From NCBI GenBank assembly GCA_029688905.1, contig JARULB010000007.1, forward strand, positions 62,001 to 126,000: DNA of 64,000 nucleotides, read 5' to 3'. The translations under genes were made by a program, and so were the position numbers. Within the stretch, counting starts at the first letter, position 1; each line of letters begins with the position of its first letter. Below, in pieces: positions 46,656-55,710 of the stretch. The notes under the pieces were generated by a model, which saw only the letters and a list, made by a program, of their open reading frames with translations, made no database searches and was not told where the DNA came from. This DNA comes from Balneolales bacterium ANBcel1 (lineage in GTDB: Bacteria > Bacteroidota > Rhodothermia > Balneolales > Natronogracilivirgulaceae).

Positions 46656-48455
46656 CTAGAGATTACCGGGGAAGCGGGCCTCTACCCTGAGCCCTTTGCC
46701 GGGAGCAGATTCAAATTCCAAATCGCCTCGCAGCTGCCGGACCAACCCCTGGATAATTGTATAGCTGAAGCTGTTGGAACCGGTCAGAGCAGCTGTATCC
46801 GGCACGCCTGCGCCATCATCCTGCACAACAATTCGGAAGCCCTCCTCTTCTCCTTTCAGTATTACCCGTATACTCCCCGAGCTGCGCTTGATAAAAGCGT
46901 GTTTGTAAGCATTGGTAATGACTTCACTAATGAAGAGTGTCAATGGAACCGAAATATTCATATTAAGCATGATTCGATCACACTGTGCATCAATAGAAAT
47001 GTCCTTTTCTTCCGGTCGGCAGGTATCGTGCAAATAGCCCACCAGACGGTTTATCAGCTTTCCGGCATCAATCTCGGAAAAATTCTTGGTCTCATAGACA
47101 AGCTCATGAACCAGGCTCATCGACATGATGCGCCGCTGCAGGTCACTGAACATTTTATCCGGATCCGTATTGTCCGTTTCGGAGGAGACAGACTGCAGTT
47201 CCAGCAGGCTTGAAATAACCGCCATGTTGTTCTTTACCCGGTGATGTATCTCCGAAAGCAATACATTTTTTTCTTCAAGGTTTTTTTGAATGATTTCCCT
47301 TGTGATGATTTGCTCGGTGACATCCTCCTTAACCGCCAGGTAGTGAGTAACATTGCCTTTTTCATCCTTGATGGGCGAGATGGAAGCCGACTCCCAAAAC
47401 ATGGTGCCGTCCTTTTTCTTGTTCTTCAACTCCCCTCTCCACACATCCCCTCTGGTAATGGTATCCCAAAGCTCCTGATAAAAACTCTTTGAATGCTCGC
47501 CCGATTTTAGAATATTCGGATTCATCCCCAAAACCTCATCCAGCCGGTAGCCGGTAACTTCCAGGAACTTGGGGTTGACATATTCGATGCGCCCGTTACG
47601 GTCGGTGATCACGACGCTCGCCGGACTCTGTTCCACCGCCCTGGATAATTTCCGAAGCTGGCGCTCTGTCCTGATTTTCTCCGTAACATCGTGAATGACG
47701 GAATGCAGGTACCCTTTGCCCCCGATGGTAATGAGGCTGCTGAAAACTTCCACATCCACAATGGTTCCGTCGGCTCTGCGATGGCGAAAGTGAAAATGGA
47801 TTTTTTTTCGCTTTCGTGCCCGTTCCATCTCCATTTTTATGGCTTTGACAGAGAGCGTATTGATCTGCGACATATTCATCCCGACCAGTTCATCCGGAGC
47901 ATATCCGTAAAACCGGGAAGCCGCATCATTGGCCTCGATAATGGTGCCATCCTCCGGATCGATGATCAACTTAACCGCCGAATGATGCTGGAACATATTT
48001 CGAAACTTTTCCTCGCTCTCTTTCAGTGCTTCCTGGGCACGTTTTCTCGAAGAACGCTCCGCGGCCTCATCCAGCGCCCGCTTTACCGAGAAGGGAAGGC
48101 GATCGGGCCGGTCCTTAAGTACATAGTCTACAGCTCCCTGTTTGAGAAGGTCAATCGCCGTTTCTTCACCTATTGATCCGGAAATACAGATGAACGGCAC
48201 ATCCGGACACAATTTGCTGCTGATTCGCAATGCCGCGAAGGCATCAAAGGCCGGAAGGGAAAAATCGGACAGAATTACATCAAAAGTATTCTCACTCAGA
48301 TAACTGGTAAATTCCCGCTCGTTTTGCGCATGGGCAGCATCCAGAACATAACCGGCTCCGATCAGCTGCTCGCTGATGAGTTCATAATCCGGAAAGGAGT
48401 CCTCAAGTATCAGCACTTTCAACGGGACCCCTTTTATGTCCTTATGGATTGCCAT
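46656..48455 (-). CDS. Receiver-PAS-PAS-HisKA_2 hybrid sensor kinase
   Basis: A 599-aa cytoplasmic protein with an N-terminal receiver domain (~12-130; LEDS, phospho-acceptor region VILSDFSLP, and a late lysine in YVLKDRP). It is followed by PAS 1 (~147-265: GYAPDELVGMNMSQI and PAC VIHDVTEK) and PAS 2 (~275-395: VTGYRLDEVLGMNPNIL, LAVKEDVTEQ). The HisKA_2 core has SEIHHRVKNNMAVISSLLEL (phospho-His ~411), then EVITNAYKHAFI and DDGAGVP. The upstream gene's TAG is 3 bases away (TAG-GTG-ATG), so the two are coupled. The upstream receiver and kinase may feed this protein by phosphotransfer; this is inference from order. Confidence 0.88.
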   Translation of the reverse strand: MAIHKDIKGVPLKVLILEDSFPDYELISEQLIGAGYVLDAAHAQNEREFTSYLSENTFDVILSDFSLPAFDAFAALRISSKLCPDVPFICISGSIGEETAIDLLKQGAVDYVLKDRPDRLPFSVKRALDEAAERSSRKRAQEALKESEEKFRNMFQHHSAVKLIIDPEDGTIIEANDAASRFYGYAPDELVGMNMSQINTLSVKAIKMEMERARKRKKIHFHFRHRRADGTIVDVEVFSSLITIGGKGYLHSVIHDVTEKIRTERQLRKLSRAVEQSPASVVITDRNGRIEYVNPKFLEVTGYRLDEVLGMNPNILKSGEHSKSFYQELWDTITRGDVWRGELKNKKKDGTMFWESASISPIKDEKGNVTHYLAVKEDVTEQIITREIIQKNLEEKNVLLSEIHHRVKNNMAVISSLLELQSVSSETDNTDPDKMFSDLQRRIMSMSLVHELVYETKNFSEIDAGKLINRLVGYLHDTCRPEEKDISIDAQCDRIMLNMNISVPLTLFISEVITNAYKHAFIKRSSGSIRVILKGEEEGFRIVVQDDGAGVPDTAALTGSNSFSYTIIQGLVRQLRGDLEFESAPGKGLRVEARFPGNL

Positions 48456-48458
48456 CAC

Positions 48459-48899
48459 CTACAATTCAGGAGGTTGCTCATTTAACATCGCCCAGAAAAA
48501 GCCAATCTCTTTCACGGCGTCAACAAATTCTTTAAAGGAAACCGGTTTCACCACGTATGCGTTCACGCCCAGCTCATAACATGTTTTCAGATCAGGATCT
48601 TCGCGCGATGAACTGAGTATAACGACCGGAATCATCCTCAGCTTTTCGTCACCGCGAATGGCTCTCAGAACTTCAATGCCATCCATTCGGGGCATTTTAA
48701 TATCGAGAAGGATAACGGCCGGATTTCCGCGGTTTCGATCTTTAAACTCACCCTCATACTGCAAATACTCCATTGCTTCGACACCATCCCTCACGGCGAC
48801 AACACGATTTACCAGATTGTGTTCCGACATCGCCTCAAGAGTCAGTTCCACATCCTGGGGGTTGTCTTCCACAAGCAGGATCGTATCAAGTTTGACCAT
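48459..48899 (-). CDS. Single-domain response regulator (Rcp1-like)
   Basis: A 146-aa receiver with no output domain. Acidic pocket LVEDNPQD (~9-16), phospho-acceptor in VILLDIKMPRMDG (~63-75; Asp ~67), Ser/Thr in VVILSSSRED and the lysine in YVVKPVSF are present. The extended beta4-5 region and the ~145-aa length resemble Rcp1, the regulator of phytochrome-like kinases, which matches its partner. It overlaps the kinase gene by 14 bases; ATG 48899 is chosen over a much longer open frame. Confidence 0.9.
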   Translation of the reverse strand: MVKLDTILLVEDNPQDVELTLEAMSEHNLVNRVVAVRDGVEAMEYLQYEGEFKDRNRGNPAVILLDIKMPRMDGIEVLRAIRGDEKLRMIPVVILSSSREDPDLKTCYELGVNAYVVKPVSFKEFVDAVKEIGFFWAMLNEQPPEL

Positions 48900-50649
48900 G
48901 TGTTTCCTCACTGTTAACGGGTATGGAAAAATAGAATGTAGCGCCGTGATCCGGCTGCCCTTCCGCCCAGGCCTCGCCGCCATGCTTCCGGACGATCCGC
49001 TGCACGTTGGCCAGTCCGATGCCCGTGCCTTCAAATTCCGACTGGTTATGGAGTCTCTGGAAAACTCCGAAGAGTTTGTGGACATATTTCATGTCGAAAC
49101 CGGCTCCGTTGTCTCTTACGAAATAAACCATTTTATCCGGCTCTTCCCGGAAACCAACACTAATCACGGCCTGATCTACCCTTCCGGTATATTTGACGGC
49201 GTTTTGCAACAGATTAATCCATACCAGTTTCAGCAAACCCGCATCCCCGAACACACCGGGCAGATCCGAAACATCCCAGGAGATGGACCTGTCCCCCATA
49301 TCCTCTTTCAGATTCTCAATCATATCCCGGACCATTGTGTTCATATCCACCATCGCGTACCGCAACTCCTTCCTGCCGGTCCGGGAAAAGTTGAGCAGTT
49401 CCTCGATGAGCGTACCCATCTGCTGGGAAGAGCGGGTTACCATGTCTAAATAGTGACGGGCTTTCTCTGAAAGGTCATCGTTGTATCGGCTCTTCAGCAG
49501 GTCCACATAGCCGCTTACATGCCTGAGCGGTGCCCGCAAGTCATGGGAAACCGAATAACCGAACGCCTCCAGTTCACGGTTGGAAGCTTCCAGCTGGGCC
49601 GTTCGTTCACTGACCTGCTCCTCAAGCTCCATATTCAGTTGCCGGAGTTTCTCTTCATACTCTTTTCGAATGGTGATGTCGTTGGCCAGCGCAAGCCGCG
49701 CCGGCCGGTTTCTGTAGGTGATACTGTGTGAAATAATCTCCACCGGAAACACCTTCCCGCATTTGGTTCGGTGCCTCCATTCACCGGAATGGGTGAAATC
49801 ACCCGAGGATTCTCTAACATTGTCCATCAGGCGCTCCAAATCCTCAGACGGACGTATTTCGGTGATGTCCATCTTCAAAAACTCCTCCCTGTTGTACCCG
49901 TATTTGGCAACCGCGGCCCGGTTCACATCCAGAAAACGGAGGGATTCCAGGTCGTATAAAAGCATCGGCAGCGGGTTGTTGTGAAACAGAAGCCGATATT
50001 TCTCTTCGCTCAGGCGTAACGCCTCTTCCGCCAGTTTTCGCTCGGTGATGTCGATATGTGTGCCGACCGTCAGCTCCGCCAGCGTACCGTCCGACTTTTT
50101 CAGTGTCTGCCCGCGTGACCATATCCAGACGATCGAGCCGTTCTGATGCGGCATTCTGAAAATCTGTTCGTACATGCCGACCGATCCCTTTTCCAGATAC
50201 TCGAGAAAAGTACGGAGCGCACGATCCCGATCTTCCGGATGAACCAGATTGAGCCATGACTCCCGGATGTTATCTTCATTTTCCGCCCTGAAGTCCGACG
50301 AGTCGTACCCAAGCATGGAATAATACTCCGGGCTGCACCACAAATAGCCGGTCCGGTGATGATACTCCCACGCTCCGGTGTTGGATACGGATACAATGGA
50401 CCGATACCGCTGTTCTTTGTCTTCCAGATCCTTCTCGATCTGCGCACGTTCGGCCATACTCTTTTTGAGCTGCCTGTTCTGGAAATATAAGGCCAGAAGC
50501 AAAAGCAGTAATCCGGCCATCCCAATGACCACCACAATCCACGCCGTTCTGTAATCCAAAACCATCCACGATGCCCCGGCCGATGTGACATACACGTCCG
50601 GAACAACCGGGAGAAAACCCGAGCAAATATGGTAAGTAGCGGAGTGCAT
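48886..50649 (-). CDS. Membrane PAS-PAS histidine kinase
   Basis: A 587-aa sensor with one membrane segment (AWIVVVIGMAGLLLLLLALYF, ~36-56), two PAS domains (~80-205 and ~215-330, each ending in a DITxRK-type motif) and a coiled-coil before the kinase core. The core is of the phytochrome-like HisKA type: SVSHDLRAPLRHVSGYVDLL (phospho-His ~368), N-box WINLLQNAVKYTG, then FVRDNGAGFD and GTGIGLANVQRIV. Upstream gene of a three-gene run (kinase, Rcp1-like regulator, hybrid kinase) read leftwards with overlaps. The signal sensed is unknown. Confidence 0.9.
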   Translation of the reverse strand: MHSATYHICSGFLPVVPDVYVTSAGASWMVLDYRTAWIVVVIGMAGLLLLLLALYFQNRQLKKSMAERAQIEKDLEDKEQRYRSIVSVSNTGAWEYHHRTGYLWCSPEYYSMLGYDSSDFRAENEDNIRESWLNLVHPEDRDRALRTFLEYLEKGSVGMYEQIFRMPHQNGSIVWIWSRGQTLKKSDGTLAELTVGTHIDITERKLAEEALRLSEEKYRLLFHNNPLPMLLYDLESLRFLDVNRAAVAKYGYNREEFLKMDITEIRPSEDLERLMDNVRESSGDFTHSGEWRHRTKCGKVFPVEIISHSITYRNRPARLALANDITIRKEYEEKLRQLNMELEEQVSERTAQLEASNRELEAFGYSVSHDLRAPLRHVSGYVDLLKSRYNDDLSEKARHYLDMVTRSSQQMGTLIEELLNFSRTGRKELRYAMVDMNTMVRDMIENLKEDMGDRSISWDVSDLPGVFGDAGLLKLVWINLLQNAVKYTGRVDQAVISVGFREEPDKMVYFVRDNGAGFDMKYVHKLFGVFQRLHNQSEFEGTGIGLANVQRIVRKHGGEAWAEGQPDHGATFYFSIPVNSEETHGQT

Positions 50650-51008
50650 GGTTGACCTGCTATGGGTGGATAAAGGGCCTCACATAACAAAATCTCAAAA
50701 AGAATCTTCGGAACCAACCCTGCCGGAAGCATTTGGACTCGATTTGCAGGTTATCGCAAACGGGAGCTACGCCCCGGCAGGACGACAGGTGGATTGTAGT
50801 CATCCGGCAGATGTCTGAAAGACTCAAGTCCGTCATGTTTATGTAGATACCCGTCTCCCTGTTTTCTATATTGATGATGGGTTGTTTTCCATCCGGCGTC
50901 ACTTTGTTCTGCAATATATTCTGTGCTTTAATACTGATAACGCTATCCGGTTCAAGCGATAACCGGCTTCCTGCAAACATGATATAAATAAATTTCGGGG
51001 GTTTCAGT
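50650..51008. other. Divergent region between kinase unit and peroxidase gene
   Basis: 359 bases. Apart from the doubtful frame at 50660-50980, no other feature stands out. It should carry divergent promoters for the kinase unit and for the peroxidase; a TTTATATC stretch just left of 51000 (minus strand) could be a -10 type element. Confidence 0.3.
50660..50980 (-). CDS. Possible small Cys-containing ORF
   Basis: A 106-codon frame (ATG at 50980) upstream of the kinase gene. The central part (PIINIENRETGIYINMTDLS) looks protein-like and the rest has four cysteines, but I recognise no family and there is no clear ribosome site. It abuts the kinase start (50649) by 10 bases. It could equally be a leader region; low confidence. 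Confidence 0.2.
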   Translation of the reverse strand: MFAGSRLSLEPDSVISIKAQNILQNKVTPDGKQPIINIENRETGIYINMTDLSLSDICRMTTIHLSSCRGVAPVCDNLQIESKCFRQGWFRRFFLRFCYVRPFIHP

Positions 51009-52022
51009 ATGTCGTCACATTTCCGTTTTTCCCTGCTTTGTATGATTATTGTCACCACCGCAGGCTTTTTTCTTGTCACCAGTTGCGGCAGTGATGAACC
51101 CGCACTTCGGGCTGACGTATCTCCATTGTTTGAACCCATTCCACCGGAAGCGCCCGTACCGGAAGACAACCCCATGACTCCGGAGAAAGTCGACCTGGGC
51201 CACAAGCTTTTTTTCGAACCCCTGCTTTCAAGGTCCGGGATCATTTCATGTAACAGCTGCCATGTTGTCGGAGCGGCGGGAGTCGACCATCGTGACGTGG
51301 CGATTGGCGAACAGGGCCGGCTTGGTCCGCGCAACACACCGACCGTCTATAACGCGGCTTTTCTGAAAGCGCAATTTCTGGACGGCAGAGCGGAAACCCT
51401 TGAGGAACAGGCAAAAGGCCCGATTCAGGCGCATGTCGAAATGGACCTCACACCGGAAGAGGCCATAGCTCGGCTCGAAAGAACCGGCTACCGTCCCTAT
51501 TTCGAGCAGGCATTTCCCGAAGACGAAGATGCGCTTACCTTTGAAAATCTTGCCAAAGCCATCGCTTCTTTCGAACGGACTCTCATCACGCACGGGTCAC
51601 CTTTTGACGATTACCTGGAAGGAGACGATCAGGCACTTACTGAAATGGAGCTGGCAGGATTGCGCATTTTCGAACAGAGCGGATGTCTGGGATGCCATCA
51701 CGGCCCATTGCTTGGCGGACGATCATTTACCCGTTTTACCCACGCAGCCAACAAGCAGGGAGAGGATATGGGTCGCTATAATGTAACAGGGGATCCTTCC
51801 GACCGGTACGTTTTTCGTGTTGCGCCACTCAGAAATGTGGAGCTGACCTACCCGTACTTCCATGACGGATCGGCTGAAACTCTTGAAGAGGCTATCATCA
51901 TTATGGGCGAAAGTCAGACCAACCTCTCATTCAACGATGAAGAGGTGGAACAGCTGGTGGCCTTTCTGAAAACACTCACCGGTGAATTCCCGATTATCGC
52001 ACATCCGTCGCTTCCGAGATAA
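51009..52022 (+). CDS. Di-haem cytochrome c peroxidase family lipoprotein
   Basis: A 337-aa exported protein with a lipobox (FFLVTSCGS, Cys26), hence an envelope lipoprotein. It has two haem-c sites: CNSCH (C81-H85) with the downstream VVGAAGVDHRDVAIG, and CLGCH (~225-229). The segment GRLGPRNTPTVYNAAF (~99-114) and FLDGRAETLEEQA (~118-130) are typical of the MauG/CcpA family; RVAPLRNVELTYPYFHDGSAETL is the C-terminal match. Expected to reduce H2O2 with cytochrome c electrons. A monocistronic gene with a hairpin (52042-52083) after it. Confidence 0.9.
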   Translation: MSSHFRFSLLCMIIVTTAGFFLVTSCGSDEPALRADVSPLFEPIPPEAPVPEDNPMTPEKVDLGHKLFFEPLLSRSGIISCNSCHVVGAAGVDHRDVAIGEQGRLGPRNTPTVYNAAFLKAQFLDGRAETLEEQAKGPIQAHVEMDLTPEEAIARLERTGYRPYFEQAFPEDEDALTFENLAKAIASFERTLITHGSPFDDYLEGDDQALTEMELAGLRIFEQSGCLGCHHGPLLGGRSFTRFTHAANKQGEDMGRYNVTGDPSDRYVFRVAPLRNVELTYPYFHDGSAETLEEAIIIMGESQTNLSFNDEEVEQLVAFLKTLTGEFPIIAHPSLPR

Positions 52023-52041
52023 CGACCCACTCACATCAGCT

Positions 52042-52083
52042 GCGGTGCATTGTGTAATGACATATCATGCAATGCACACCGCA
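52042..52083. repeat. Inverted repeat between convergent genes
   Basis: GTGCATTG (52045-52052) and CAATGCAC (52070-52077) with outer GCGG/CCGC flanks (one base offset), 17-base loop. Without T-tract; lies 3' of both the peroxidase and the acyl-CoA ligase genes, so it may stabilise or end both transcripts. Confidence 0.5.
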
Positions 52084-52146
52084 CTCATGTTTACAAAGCG
52101 CCTCCTTTTCGCACAAAACCGGCAAGGCACAAGTGCTGCCACCTTA

Positions 52147-53934
52147 TCAACCATCACTCACGTAGAGATAGCGTTTGATTTTGTGCGTCGGTGTTTTTTC
52201 GAATGGTTCGGTCTGCTCAATGATCTCGCTGATTTTTGAAAACGAAGCCAGGTTAGCGTTGGCTTCATCACGAATTGAAACCAGCAGTTTTTTGATAAAC
52301 TGGCCAATTTCCGTTTCGGTCATTCCTCTTGCCGACAGGTCCTCATCCAGTTTCTCATAATTCAGATGGACCCGTGCAACCAGTTTTCGGTTCTGCATGA
52401 ACACCAGCGACTCCAGAACATAGTCCGAGCGCATCAGCACCGACTCAATGGCCTCCGGATAGATATTCTCACCGCTCGCACCGAGAATCATGTTTTTCAA
52501 CCGGCCGCGGATGTAGAGGAATCCGTCCTTGTCGAAAGATCCAAGATCGCCGGTACGGAACCATCCGTCATCGGTAAATGACCCGGCCGTGCGTTCGGGA
52601 TCCTTGTAGTACTCTTTCATCACCCCGGTTCCCCTCACCTGTATTTCGCCGACTTCACCCATGAAGGATCCGGTTTCCCGGATGGCCGGTTCCCCACCCA
52701 TCTCCTCGTTTCTGATATTCGGATCGATCCGAACTTCCACGCCCTCCAGGGGTTTTCCAACCGAGTAGAGCCGTGTCTCTGTTTCGTTGCTGCCGGTCAA
52801 AATAGGCGCGGTCTCGGTCAGGCCATAGCCAACCGCATAGGGGAATCCCGCTTCCCGCATGAAGCGTTCGACTTCAGGCGCGATGGAAGCCCCGCCGATC
52901 GGAAACATGCGCAGCTCCCCGCCGAACACGTCCATCAGTTTTCGGCCGGCTTTGCGGTGAATCAATTTCCGGAATGCTGCAACCTTGTAAGTGGCACGCA
53001 CCAACCTTTTTTTACGGATTTCCGGCAGAATCCTGTTTTTGTACATTTTTTCGATGATGAGCGGCACCGACAACATCACGGTCGGCCGGACCTGCTGCAG
53101 TGCCGGCAAAAGGACCGGCGGCGTGGGCGGCTTTTCAACATAATACACCGAGGCGCCGATCATCATGGGCATGGCCAGCCCGACCGTGCATTCATAGACA
53201 TGCGCCAACGGCAAAATGGACAGAAGCCTGTCTGTATATCCGACATCGACGATCTTGTCCAGGCCGATGGCATTTTTTACAATGTTGCCATGGGTGAGAA
53301 CAACCCCTTTGGAGTGGCCGGTCGTCCCCGAAGTGTAAATAATTGATGCCGGCGCGTCTTCCGGCACATCCTGGGAAGCCAGTCCCACTTTTTGCAGCGC
53401 CATATGCTTGATGCGCTTCAGCTCTCTGCTCCCCTCCGCGTACAATCGTCTGAGCCGATCTTTGCTCCACTCAGGGGAAATGACCGACAGGTTGTCCATC
53501 AGAATGACGGCATTCAGGCCGCCCAGGTCGAACTCTTCTACCTTATGATAGAGTCGTTCAGAAACAAAGAGCGCCGAACTATCGGAGTGCCGCAGTATGT
53601 GATGAATTTCCGTGGGATGGAAATCATTCAGCACCGGCACCGCAATCGCCTTGATGGAAGTGATGCCGAAATAGGCTGCAACCCAGTTCGGACTGTTTTC
53701 GCTGAGGATGGCTACGCGGTCACCTTCCTCAATACCATTTTCCTTCAGGAAAGAGGCTACTTTGGAGATTTTTGCTTCCAGTTCGCTGTAAGTGGTGGCT
53801 TCCCGGCCGGCATATCCAACAGCGGGGCGGTCGCCAAACCGGGTGACGGAGCGCTGCAGCAACTCCGGCAATGTTTTTTCTTTTAGCTCTTCCCTGTGCC
53901 CTTTCAAGGGCGTACGTTTCTTATTAGCCGGCAT
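52147..53934 (-). CDS. Long-chain acyl-CoA synthetase (AMP-forming)
   Basis: A 595-aa member of the adenylate-forming superfamily, activating a fatty acid to its CoA thioester via an acyl-adenylate. The AMP-binding P-loop SIIYTSGTTGHSKGV (~192-206), VGYGLTETAPILTGS (~371-385), the GWFRTGDLGSFDKDGFLYIRG-type A7-A8 segment (~445-465) and the lysine region at the C-terminus (HKIKRYLY) are present. The fold resembles the FadD15-type long-chain ligases of Bacteroidota. Substrate is not resolved. It is a single gene; the cold-shock gene lies upstream. Confidence 0.92.
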   Translation of the reverse strand: MPANKKRTPLKGHREELKEKTLPELLQRSVTRFGDRPAVGYAGREATTYSELEAKISKVASFLKENGIEEGDRVAILSENSPNWVAAYFGITSIKAIAVPVLNDFHPTEIHHILRHSDSSALFVSERLYHKVEEFDLGGLNAVILMDNLSVISPEWSKDRLRRLYAEGSRELKRIKHMALQKVGLASQDVPEDAPASIIYTSGTTGHSKGVVLTHGNIVKNAIGLDKIVDVGYTDRLLSILPLAHVYECTVGLAMPMMIGASVYYVEKPPTPPVLLPALQQVRPTVMLSVPLIIEKMYKNRILPEIRKKRLVRATYKVAAFRKLIHRKAGRKLMDVFGGELRMFPIGGASIAPEVERFMREAGFPYAVGYGLTETAPILTGSNETETRLYSVGKPLEGVEVRIDPNIRNEEMGGEPAIRETGSFMGEVGEIQVRGTGVMKEYYKDPERTAGSFTDDGWFRTGDLGSFDKDGFLYIRGRLKNMILGASGENIYPEAIESVLMRSDYVLESLVFMQNRKLVARVHLNYEKLDEDLSARGMTETEIGQFIKKLLVSIRDEANANLASFSKISEIIEQTEPFEKTPTHKIKRYLYVSDG

Positions 53935-54365
53935 AGTGCTTACTTAATAGGTTCCCCAACAAGCTATTGAAACACCCTTGTATCAAACCGAATTTGGTTC
54001 GGCCGAACACACCGCTACCTGGACTGACAAAGCGTCAAACGCTTCAATCCCGCTCAGTGAACAAAAATTATTATCACAATCATTACATGACGTACGTCCG
54101 GATAAGGACACGTTGCAAAATCCAGAGCACCCGGCCTTTTTCATCAATCAGAATAAAGAAAACGCGGGAGATACAGGACCTGCCGTTCATCATGAAAAGC
54201 ATCAGGAGGACAAGCAACCATGGCCTGTCCTCCTGTTTCATCAATAATATTGAAGAAAAAAACCGGCAGACTCCGGAAGCGTCAACGCGTATATGTACCG
54301 CACTTCGCTTCGTTTCCTGTCAGTTTCATACTGTTGTGACAATTAGTCCGATAGGCTATATCACA
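53935..54365. other. Intergenic region between acyl-CoA ligase and cspA
   Basis: 431 bases. It holds the 10-bp inverted repeat listed at 54203-54235 and a smaller one, AGCGT-CAA-ACGCT (~54032-54044), close to the acyl-CoA ligase. No coding frame is convincing. Confidence 0.4.
54203..54235. repeat. 10-bp perfect inverted repeat between cspA and ligase
   Basis: CAGGAGGACA (54203-54212) with TGTCCTCCTG (54226-54235), 13-base loop, and a further ATGAAA/TTTCAT pair outside a 5-base bulge. AGGAGG, the ribosome-binding core, sits inside the stem. No T-tract; possible regulatory or stability hairpin at the end of the cspA message or start of the ligase message. Confidence 0.65.
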
Positions 54366-54578
54366 TTAAATTTTGGATACTTCCTTGGCCTGCAATCCTT
54401 TTTCACCTTCGGCAACGGTAAACTCTACATTGTCGCCTTCGTCCAAAGTCTTGTAACCATCCCCCTGGATTTCACTGAAATGGACAAATACATCGTCACC
54501 ACTGTTGCGGCTGATAAATCCGAAACCTTTCGTCCCGTTAAACCACTTTACAACACCAGTTTCTCGTTCTTCTGACAT
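54366..54578 (-). CDS. Cold-shock protein (CspA family)
   Basis: A 70-aa single cold-shock domain that binds single-stranded RNA/DNA. RNP1 is KGFGFISR (~17-24), RNP2 is VFVHFSE (~30-36), and [12 protein letters not shown] gives the usual aromatic face. Length is typical. It is likely an RNA chaperone. The 131-base upstream gap would allow the long 5' leader usual for such genes. Confidence 0.96.
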   Translation of the reverse strand: MSEERETGVVKWFNGTKGFGFISRNSGDDVFVHFSEIQGDGYKTLDEGDNVEFTVAEGEKGLQAKEVSKI

Positions 54579-54691
54579 AATCTTATTCTTGTTCTTATTG
54601 GAAATTTAAACGTAAACGATCCATTTCAATACATTCAGATTGTAAAAATGAATTTACCAAAATGGAATCTCCCGTAGAGTAGTGAATTTCT

Positions 54692-54705
54692 ATTGCATGT
54701 GCAAT
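54692..54705. repeat. 14-bp palindrome between lipid-related gene and cspA
   Basis: ATTGCA-TG-TGCAAT, 4 bases after the stop of the 54710-55552 gene and 114 bases upstream of cspA. Could be a binding site; short and possibly chance. Confidence 0.35.
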
Positions 54706-54709
54706 TTAA

Positions 54710-55552
54710 TTAAAAATCATCCATACCGGTATTGACCTTGACCTCCTCGACCTTCTGTATAATCTCCATACGGTCATCTGCAAGCATTTCGCGGTATCTT
54801 TCGATCTGATCTCCCATCATTTGCTCAACCATTTCCCGTTGCTGGGCGGGCATGTTTTCCAGTTCACTTTCAAACTGCTGCATCGCCTCTTCAGCCTGCT
54901 TTCTCTGCTCATCGCTTATCATGTCACTGAATCCGGTGATGACTATCACGGTTTCAAAGGGAATCATCATACCCTCGATATTCCGGTAATCACTGAAAGT
55001 GGTGACGCTTTCCACTTCACGGGCAGGCCCGCCTTCAACGGCAACATCCGCACGGAAGGTAAGCTGCCTGGTCACCCAATTCGAGGCATCCACATAAATA
55101 CGGACATCCCTGAGGGCTCCTGAAACCTCCTCTTCTTCAATAAGTCCCTCCAGTTCATCCATCAGCAGGACATGCACGATATTGCCATTGTGCTCCTCTT
55201 CGCCTCCATACCTTGCCTGCTCCTTAAGTGACTGAAATACTTCCGGGGATAGCAGTGAAAAGTCGGATACCTCACCCGCAGAATAGATCCCGTCCATCCG
55301 GTCGGCCTCCAGCCTTGACCGGAAATACGGTCGGCCATCCGCATCATGTGCTTTCTGGTAGTACATGGTGTGATCCTGCATCACCATCACATAGTTATCG
55401 ACACCCTCAATGGATTGCTCGTAGTGCTGCTGCATACGTTCCACGATGGAGACCGCATCTGGGTCTGCATGCTGTCCGCCCGACACACCGGCCGGCACAA
55501 GTGCAATTGAAAAAAGTAAAAAAACAACCGTAGTACTGATTAGCTTATTCAT
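54710..55552 (-). CDS. Exported LolA-like/DUF4292-like protein
   Basis: A 280-aa exported protein with a signal peptide (LISTTVVFLLFSIALVPAG, ~4-22). The mature part resembles outer-membrane lipoprotein-sorting (LolA) folds: VERMQQHYEQSIEGVDNYVMVMQDHTMYYQKA, a strand-rich middle, and RIYVDASNWVTRQLTF. A long, charged, Gln/Glu/Met-rich helix (~210-270) is appended at the C-terminus. Lipid or lipoprotein binding is plausible but not shown. It ends close to cspA on the same strand. Confidence 0.55.
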   Translation of the reverse strand: MNKLISTTVVFLLFSIALVPAGVSGGQHADPDAVSIVERMQQHYEQSIEGVDNYVMVMQDHTMYYQKAHDADGRPYFRSRLEADRMDGIYSAGEVSDFSLLSPEVFQSLKEQARYGGEEEHNGNIVHVLLMDELEGLIEEEEVSGALRDVRIYVDASNWVTRQLTFRADVAVEGGPAREVESVTTFSDYRNIEGMMIPFETVIVITGFSDMISDEQRKQAEEAMQQFESELENMPAQQREMVEQMMGDQIERYREMLADDRMEIIQKVEEVKVNTGMDDF

Positions 55553-55710
55553 AGATTACCCCTTTGCCTGTTAACATTTGCCAACATACCGGCAACATAA
55601 ATAATCCGGGCCATAACCAAAAGGAGACACTTGTGCCATCTTCCGGTATTGAATACCTTACCACCTTTTGATATTGGCAGCAATGCTGCTACTTGCACCA
55701 ACCGAGGTCA

